Assembly (NCBI GenBank): GCA_016650355.1
Contig: JAENVX010000036.1
Span: 1 to 11,112, forward strand
Reading direction: 5' to 3'
DNA length: 11,112 bases
Source: Bacteroidia bacterium
GTDB lineage: Bacteria > Bacteroidota > Bacteroidia > Cytophagales > Cyclobacteriaceae
The notes below the pieces were generated by a model. The model saw only the letters and a list, made by a program, of their open reading frames with translations. It was not told the origin of the DNA and made no database searches. Made by a program: the position numbers and the translations under genes. Positions 7,249 through 11,112 of this stretch are shown piece by piece. Within the stretch, counting starts at the first letter, position 1; the number at the start of each line of letters is the position of its first letter.

Positions 7249-8274
7249 TTATGAATTTGAATTTAGTTTCTCTTTGAATTCCGGAAGTATGCTCAGAAAT
7301 TTATTTAGGGTTTCTTCCAGAGACAGTTTGGACTGACCTCCGGAAGCATTTTTATGGCCACCGCCTTCAAAATACTTACGAGCCATTTCATTAACCGAAA
7401 AATCGTCAAGCGAGCGAAACGATAATTTGATTTCTTCTTTGCGATCGTACATCAAAACGGAGAGTTTGATCCCTTTTATAGAAAGACCGTAGTTCACCAA
7501 CCCCTCGGTGTCGCCAGTCTGAGAGCCAAATTGTTTCAACTCATCAGACGTAAGAGTCATATAAGCTGTCTTGTATTCCGGCAATACTTTTAATTTTTGA
7601 CTTAACACAAAACCTAAAAGTCGCAAGCGCTCTATCGAGTTTGTATCATAAATTAATTTTGATATCACAGATGGATTTGCTCCATAACCCACTAATTCAG
7701 AAGCTGTCAAAAACTCTTTCTGGGTTGTATTGCCATGCCGAAATCCACCTGTGTCAGTCATAAGGCCAGCATACAAACAATTTGCAATGTTTGCATCAAT
7801 GAAATTTTTATCACCAAGTTCCCCGATCAGGTCGAAAACAAGACCAGCGGTAGAAGCCGCAGTTGTATCCCATTGCTCAAACTCAGCAAACTTCTCCGGA
7901 TCAAGATGATGGTCAATCAACACTTTTGTAGCGCTGGATTTTCCCACCCAGTCCCCTAATTCATTAATTCTACTCAGAGCTGAAAAATCGAGACAAAAAA
8001 CAATATCGGCATTCTCTATACTTGTAACGGCCTTTTTTTCTGGCGCCTTTGATGTCTTTGACAGTGCAATCACCTCCTCATGTCCCGGCATCCAAGCAAG
8101 GAATTCCGGATAATTGCTAGGTGTAATTACAGTTACGTGATGTCCCTTTTTCTTTAAATACCCAGCTAACCCCAACGATGAGCCTAATGCATCAGCATCA
8201 GGCTTAAAATGCGTTACGATTACCACCTTTTGGGGCTGACTAATCAATGCTTTAAAAGCTGAGAGGTTCTTCAT
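7249..8274 (-). CDS. DHH-DHHA1 phosphoesterase, NrnA-like (oligoribonuclease / pAp phosphatase family)
   Basis: A 341-residue soluble protein. The DHH catalytic domain shows HFKPDADALGSS (22-33, metal-binding Asp26/Asp28), FCLDFS (93-98, Asp96), IDHH (120-123) and MTDTGGFRHG (172-181, Asp174). The C-terminal DHHA1 domain ends with the substrate-binding GGGHKNASGG (304-313). Family members degrade 2-5-nt RNA, pAp or cyclic-dinucleotide-derived linear dinucleotides; which of these applies cannot be read from sequence. I chose the ATG at 8274 because homologues begin shortly before the first motif. The same frame stays open upstream to 8616, but that part is antisense to ndk and has no family resemblance. 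The gene heads the leftward operon containing two FKBP lipoproteins, rdgB and the kinase. As I recall, ndk, a DHH gene and an FKBP/gldI gene also cluster in Flavobacteria. Confidence 0.93.
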   Translation of the reverse strand: MKNLSAFKALISQPQKVVIVTHFKPDADALGSSLGLAGYLKKKGHHVTVITPSNYPEFLAWMPGHEEVIALSKTSKAPEKKAVTSIENADIVFCLDFSALSRINELGDWVGKSSATKVLIDHHLDPEKFAEFEQWDTTAASTAGLVFDLIGELGDKNFIDANIANCLYAGLMTDTGGFRHGNTTQKEFLTASELVGYGANPSVISKLIYDTNSIERLRLLGFVLSQKLKVLPEYKTAYMTLTSDELKQFGSQTGDTEGLVNYGLSIKGIKLSVLMYDRKEEIKLSFRSLDDFSVNEMARKYFEGGGHKNASGGQSKLSLEETLNKFLSILPEFKEKLNSNS

Positions 8275-8366
8275 GGAATCCGCAAAAATGATGATAAATG
8301 AGGGAATAGAAAAATAGGTATAAACAATCATGAGGTCTGAGATAAATATTAAGTCTGCCGAATATT

Positions 8367-8394
8367 GATTCTGGCTTCCTGATTCTGGCTTCTT
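8367..8394. repeat. Short tandem repeat with 14-base / 7-base period
   Basis: Two 14-base units, GATTCTGGCTTCCT and GATTCTGGCTTCTT, stand head to tail and differ at one base. Each splits into two related heptamers of the form G(A/C)TTC(T/C)(G/T), so the underlying period is 7. It lies in the divergent region between the DHH gene and ndk, ending 5 bases before a possible -7 box for ndk. Confidence 0.8.
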
Positions 8395-8398
8395 TTGA

Positions 8399-8406
8399 TA
8401 TTTTTG
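8399..8406 (+). promoter_or_regulatory. Possible -7 element of the ndk promoter
   Basis: TATTTTTG matches the Bacteroidota -7 consensus TAnnTTTG and would give a leader of roughly 40 bases before the ndk ATG. No clean TTTG stands 17-23 bases upstream (only CTG at 8379-8381, inside the tandem repeat), so the assignment is tentative. No convincing element was found for the divergent DHH gene. Confidence 0.35.
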
Positions 8407-8454
8407 CGGCCAGTTTTTAAAGTAAAAAGACAAAAAATCCATAACCAAATAAAA

Positions 8455-8874
8455 ATGGCAACGAACAGAACTTTCACAATGATTAAGCCCGATGCTGTTA
8501 TCGCAGGAAACACGGGTGCAATTACAAAAATGATTGAAGAGGCAGGATTCAAAGTTGTGGCAATGAAAAAAACCAGGCTTAGCAGCGAACTGGCGGGCAA
8601 GTTTTATGAAATCCATAAGGAAAGGTCATTCTATGGTGAGCTTTGTGCATACATGTCTTCTGGCGCAATTGTTCCAATGATCCTTGAAAAAGAAAATGCT
8701 GTAGAAGATTTCCGTAAACTAATCGGTGCAACTGATCCTAAGAAAGCAGCACCTGGTACTATTCGCGCTTTATTTGCTAAGTCAATTGATGCCAATGCTG
8801 TACACGGTTCAGATTCTGATGCCAACGCGGATATTGAAGGTTCCTTCTTTTTCTCACAGTTTGAACGGTTTTAG
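8455..8874 (+). CDS. ndk: Nucleoside diphosphate kinase
   Basis: A 139-residue cytoplasmic enzyme that transfers the gamma-phosphate from ATP to nucleoside diphosphates through a phosphohistidine. The start motif TFTMIKPDAV (6-15), YxxHKERSFYGEL (51-63), the AAPGTIRALFA region (98-108) and the active-site segment NAVHGSDS with His117 are all present, and length matches the family. The reading frame continues upstream to 8395, but MATNRTFTMIKP at 8455 is the family-like start and follows an A-rich stretch typical of initiation in this phylum. The C-terminus (EGSFFFSQFERF) is close to that of other Bacteroidota Ndk proteins. It is divergent from the DHH-led operon and is followed by a heptad dyad, then gcvP on the same strand. 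Confidence 0.97.
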   Translation: MATNRTFTMIKPDAVIAGNTGAITKMIEEAGFKVVAMKKTRLSSELAGKFYEIHKERSFYGELCAYMSSGAIVPMILEKENAVEDFRKLIGATDPKKAAPGTIRALFAKSIDANAVHGSDSDANADIEGSFFFSQFERF

Positions 8875-8876
8875 TT

Positions 8877-8948
8877 TCCAGTTACAGGTTACTGGTTTCA
8901 GGTGAAAAACAAACCTTGTGGCTTGAACCCAGCAACTTGAAACTTTCA
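8877..8948. repeat. Degenerate heptamer repeat arranged as an imperfect inverted repeat
   Basis: The left part reads as heptamers TCCAGTT, ACAGGTT, ACTGGTT, TCAGGTG; the right part as GCTTGAA, CCCAGCA, ACTTGAA, ACTTTCA. Bases 8880-8902 and 8922-8944 are imperfect reverse complements: 18 of 23 positions pair, and two of the other five would be G-U wobbles in the plus-strand RNA. The loop is 19 bases. It begins three bases after the ndk stop. No T-tract follows, so it is not a standard intrinsic terminator, although a structured 3' end for ndk mRNA is possible. Confidence 0.65.
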
Positions 8949-8992
8949 TCGTCTGTATAAGTTATTGAAAATTGAAATAGACAAACATTAAC

Positions 8993-11112
8993 ATGCAAAT
9001 AGATCCCATCTATTCCGAAAAATTTGAATCACGTCACAATGCTCCGGATGCAATTCAAGTAGCCGAAATGCTTAAAGTGGTAAAGGTAAAGTCGGTAGAT
9101 GAACTGATCGATCAAACAGTACCTTCAACCATTCGCTTGAAAAAGCCATTGAACTTGCCAAAGGCGCAGTCGGAGTATGCGTTCTTGAACGAGTTCAGAA
9201 AATTGGTTTCAAAAAATAAGATTTATACGTCCTACATCGGCACTGGGTATTACAACTGTATTACCCCAGGCGTTATCCTTCGAAACATTTTAGAGAATCC
9301 AGGATGGTATACTGCCTATACTCCATATCAGGCAGAGATTGCTCAAGGTCGCATGGAAGCGTTGATCAATTATCAAACAGTGGTCATCGACCTTACAGGG
9401 ATGGAGATTGCGAATGCTTCTTTGTTGGACGAAGCAACGGCTGCCGCTGAAGCGCTGCACTTGCTTCATGCTTCGAAAAAGACTTCAAAAAAATCTGCAC
9501 ACAAATTTTTTGTAGATGAGAACACTTTCCCGCAGGTAATTGATTTGTTGAAAACACGGTCGGCACCCATAGGAGTGGAACTCGTAGTTGGTGATATCTC
9601 AACTCTGGATATTACCGATGTGGATTTGTTTGGGATATACATTCAAAACCCTGACAACAATGGTGTACTAAAAGATCATACCGATTTTATAACCGCAGCA
9701 CACGAAAAAGAATTGTTTGTTGTGGTAGCCGCTGACCTGATGAGTTTGCTGTTGATAAAGTCCCCGGGTGAAATGGGTGCTGATGTTGTAGTGGGTTGCT
9801 CACAACGGTTTGGCGTTCCGATGGGATTTGGAGGACCACACGCAGCTTTTTTCGCAACGAAAGATGAATTTAAAAGGCAAATGCCTGGAAGGATTATTGG
9901 CATATCGCAAGACGCGCAAGGCAACCCTGGCTACCGAATGGCCTTACAAACCCGTGAACAACATATACGGAGGGAGAAAGCAACTTCAAATATTTGCACG
10001 GCACAAGTTTTATTGTCTGTGATGGCAAGCATGTATGCTGTATACCACGGCCCAGATGGCTTAAAGAAAATCGCTGGGAGAATTCACGGTTTGGCTAAAG
10101 TTCTTGATTTCAATTTGAAAGCCGCTGGCTTCAACCAATTAAATGAAAATTTCTTTGATACCTTAAAGATTGCTGTATCCGATAAAAAAGGAATTGAACG
10201 CGAAGCCGTTAAAAGCAAAATTAATTTCCGATTCTTTAATGATAACCATGTTGGAATATCCATCGATGAAACAACATCACTAAAAGATATAGACAGAATT
10301 CTCAAGGTCTTCGGAGTTTCTAAATCCACAAAAGGAGACACTGAACTAACCTTCTTCTCTCCTTCATTGATTAGAAAATCAACTTATCTCACCCATCCCG
10401 TTTTCAACTCACACCATAGTGAGCATGAGATGCTTCGATATATAAAGAAACTGGAAAGCAAAGATTTATCGATGGTGCACTCTATGATTTCATTGGGTTC
10501 TTGCACCATGAAGCTGAATGCCACGGCAGAAATGATTCCTGTGACATGGCCGGAGATGGGACAAATTCATCCATTCGCGCCAAGCGACCAAACACAAGGT
10601 TATGGTAAGATGATTTCAAACTTGGAAAAATGGTTGAAAGAGATAACAGGGTTTACCGGAGTTTCTTTGCAACCCAACAGTGGTGCTCAAGGTGAATACG
10701 CAGGCTTGCTTGTTATTCGTGCCTATCACCAAAGCCGTGGCGATCACCACAGAAACATTGCGTTGATCCCTGCTTCTGCTCACGGTACTAATCCCGCAAG
10801 CGCTGTAATGGCCGGCATGGAAGTGGTTGTAACAAAATCTGATGCTGATGGAAAAATTGATGTGGCTGATTTAAAAGCTAAAGCTGAACTCTTTAAAGAT
10901 AAGCTTGCATGTTTAATGGTAACCTATCCATCTACGCATGGTGTTTTCGAAGAAGCAATCATTGACATCTGCGAAACCATTCACAAAAGTGGTGGACTTG
11001 TTTATATGGACGGTGCAAACATGAATGCACAAGTCGGATTAACATCACCAGCTAATATCGGAGCTGATGTCTGCCACCTAAATCTCCACAAAACGTTTTG
11101 CATTCCACACGG
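8993..11112 (+). CDS. gcvP: Glycine dehydrogenase (decarboxylating), P-protein of the glycine cleavage system (3' truncated)
   Basis: An open frame runs from ATG 8993 to the window edge without a stop, giving about 706 of the roughly 960 residues expected for the long single-chain form. P-protein is a PLP enzyme that decarboxylates glycine and passes the aminomethyl group to the lipoyl arm of GcvH. The N-terminal half shows SYIGTGYYNCITP (80-92), GWYTAYTPYQAEIAQGR and SQRFGVPMGFGGPHAAFF; the C-terminal half shows SLGSCTMKLNA, LQPNSGAQGEYAGL, PASAHGTNPASA and the PLP-lysine motif LNLHKTFCIPHG, with Lys700 encoded at 11090-11092. No frameshift is seen. The first residues (YSEKFESRHNAPD) fit the family's start. 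The 118-base gap after ndk holds only the heptad dyad and an AT-rich leader. No gcvT or gcvH is in the window. Confidence 0.97.
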   Translation, partial: MQIDPIYSEKFESRHNAPDAIQVAEMLKVVKVKSVDELIDQTVPSTIRLKKPLNLPKAQSEYAFLNEFRKLVSKNKIYTSYIGTGYYNCITPGVILRNILENPGWYTAYTPYQAEIAQGRMEALINYQTVVIDLTGMEIANASLLDEATAAAEALHLLHASKKTSKKSAHKFFVDENTFPQVIDLLKTRSAPIGVELVVGDISTLDITDVDLFGIYIQNPDNNGVLKDHTDFITAAHEKELFVVVAADLMSLLLIKSPGEMGADVVVGCSQRFGVPMGFGGPHAAFFATKDEFKRQMPGRIIGISQDAQGNPGYRMALQTREQHIRREKATSNICTAQVLLSVMASMYAVYHGPDGLKKIAGRIHGLAKVLDFNLKAAGFNQLNENFFDTLKIAVSDKKGIEREAVKSKINFRFFNDNHVGISIDETTSLKDIDRILKVFGVSKSTKGDTELTFFSPSLIRKSTYLTHPVFNSHHSEHEMLRYIKKLESKDLSMVHSMISLGSCTMKLNATAEMIPVTWPEMGQIHPFAPSDQTQGYGKMISNLEKWLKEITGFTGVSLQPNSGAQGEYAGLLVIRAYHQSRGDHHRNIALIPASAHGTNPASAVMAGMEVVVTKSDADGKIDVADLKAKAELFKDKLACLMVTYPSTHGVFEEAIIDICETIHKSGGLVYMDGANMNAQVGLTSPANIGADVCHLNLHKTFCIPH

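Noticed and set aside
8395..8454. Longer ndk start at 8395
   Set aside because: The 20 extra residues are absent from the family, and the possible -7 box at 8399-8406 would lie inside them.
8275..8616. N-terminal extension of the DHH gene to a start at 8616
   Set aside because: The extra 114 residues are partly antisense to ndk and partly intergenic, show no family similarity, and homologues start close to the ATG at 8274.
8875..8992. Glycine riboswitch before gcvP
   Set aside because: The leader is only 118 bases, is taken up largely by the heptad dyad, and shows none of the conserved core elements of a glycine aptamer.
9393..10341. Several minus-strand open frames under gcvP
   Set aside because: They are antisense to strongly conserved gcvP coding sequence and encode Ser/Pro/Leu-rich products without recognisable features.

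Overview
The window looks like chromosomal DNA of a member of the Bacteroidota, most likely a Cytophagales-type free-living bacterium. The pointers are a gliding-motility lipoprotein of the GldH family, SecD and SecF fused into one ~1000-residue protein, several lipoproteins with short signal peptides, AT-rich translation-initiation regions without clear Shine-Dalgarno motifs, and two possible promoters of the TAnnTTTG type used by this phylum. Base composition is moderately AT-rich and even. I see no transposase, integrase, phage gene, CRISPR array, rRNA or tRNA. The gene content is mostly housekeeping. The less ordinary points are a kinase lacking several expected nucleoside contacts, an unrecognised small membrane protein with its own possible promoter, and short period-7 repeats on both sides of ndk.

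Layout. Bases 1-931 (+): the 3' end of a PSP1/RicT-like gene with an RG- and Asn/Pro-rich tail, then gldH 20 bases later. A hairpin at 955-989 separates these from a convergent minus-strand block running from 8274 down to 1010. In transcription order the block is: a DHH-DHHA1 phosphoesterase (NrnA-like); a two-domain FKBP lipoprotein; a single-domain FKBP lipoprotein; an RdgB/HAM1 nucleotide pyrophosphatase; a uridine-kinase-family enzyme; a small single-pass membrane protein; and secDF. The first five genes are spaced 7-30 bases apart and look like one operon. The last two follow gaps of 110 and 102 bases and may be separate units. A 180-base divergent region leads to ndk (+), and a 118-base gap with a heptad dyad leads to gcvP (+), which runs off the right edge. 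No gene-free stretch exceeds 300 bases; the largest is the 180-base ndk/DHH gap.

How the genes fit together. Two themes recur. One is nucleotide housekeeping: Ndk charges nucleoside diphosphates, RdgB removes non-canonical purine triphosphates, the DHH enzyme degrades very short oligonucleotides or pAp, and the kinase nominally feeds pyrimidine salvage. The other is the cell envelope: SecDF drives late protein export, the two FKBP lipoproteins probably fold exported proteins, and GldH belongs to the gliding / type IX secretion accessory set. GcvP is the glycine-decarboxylating subunit of the glycine cleavage system and stands apart.
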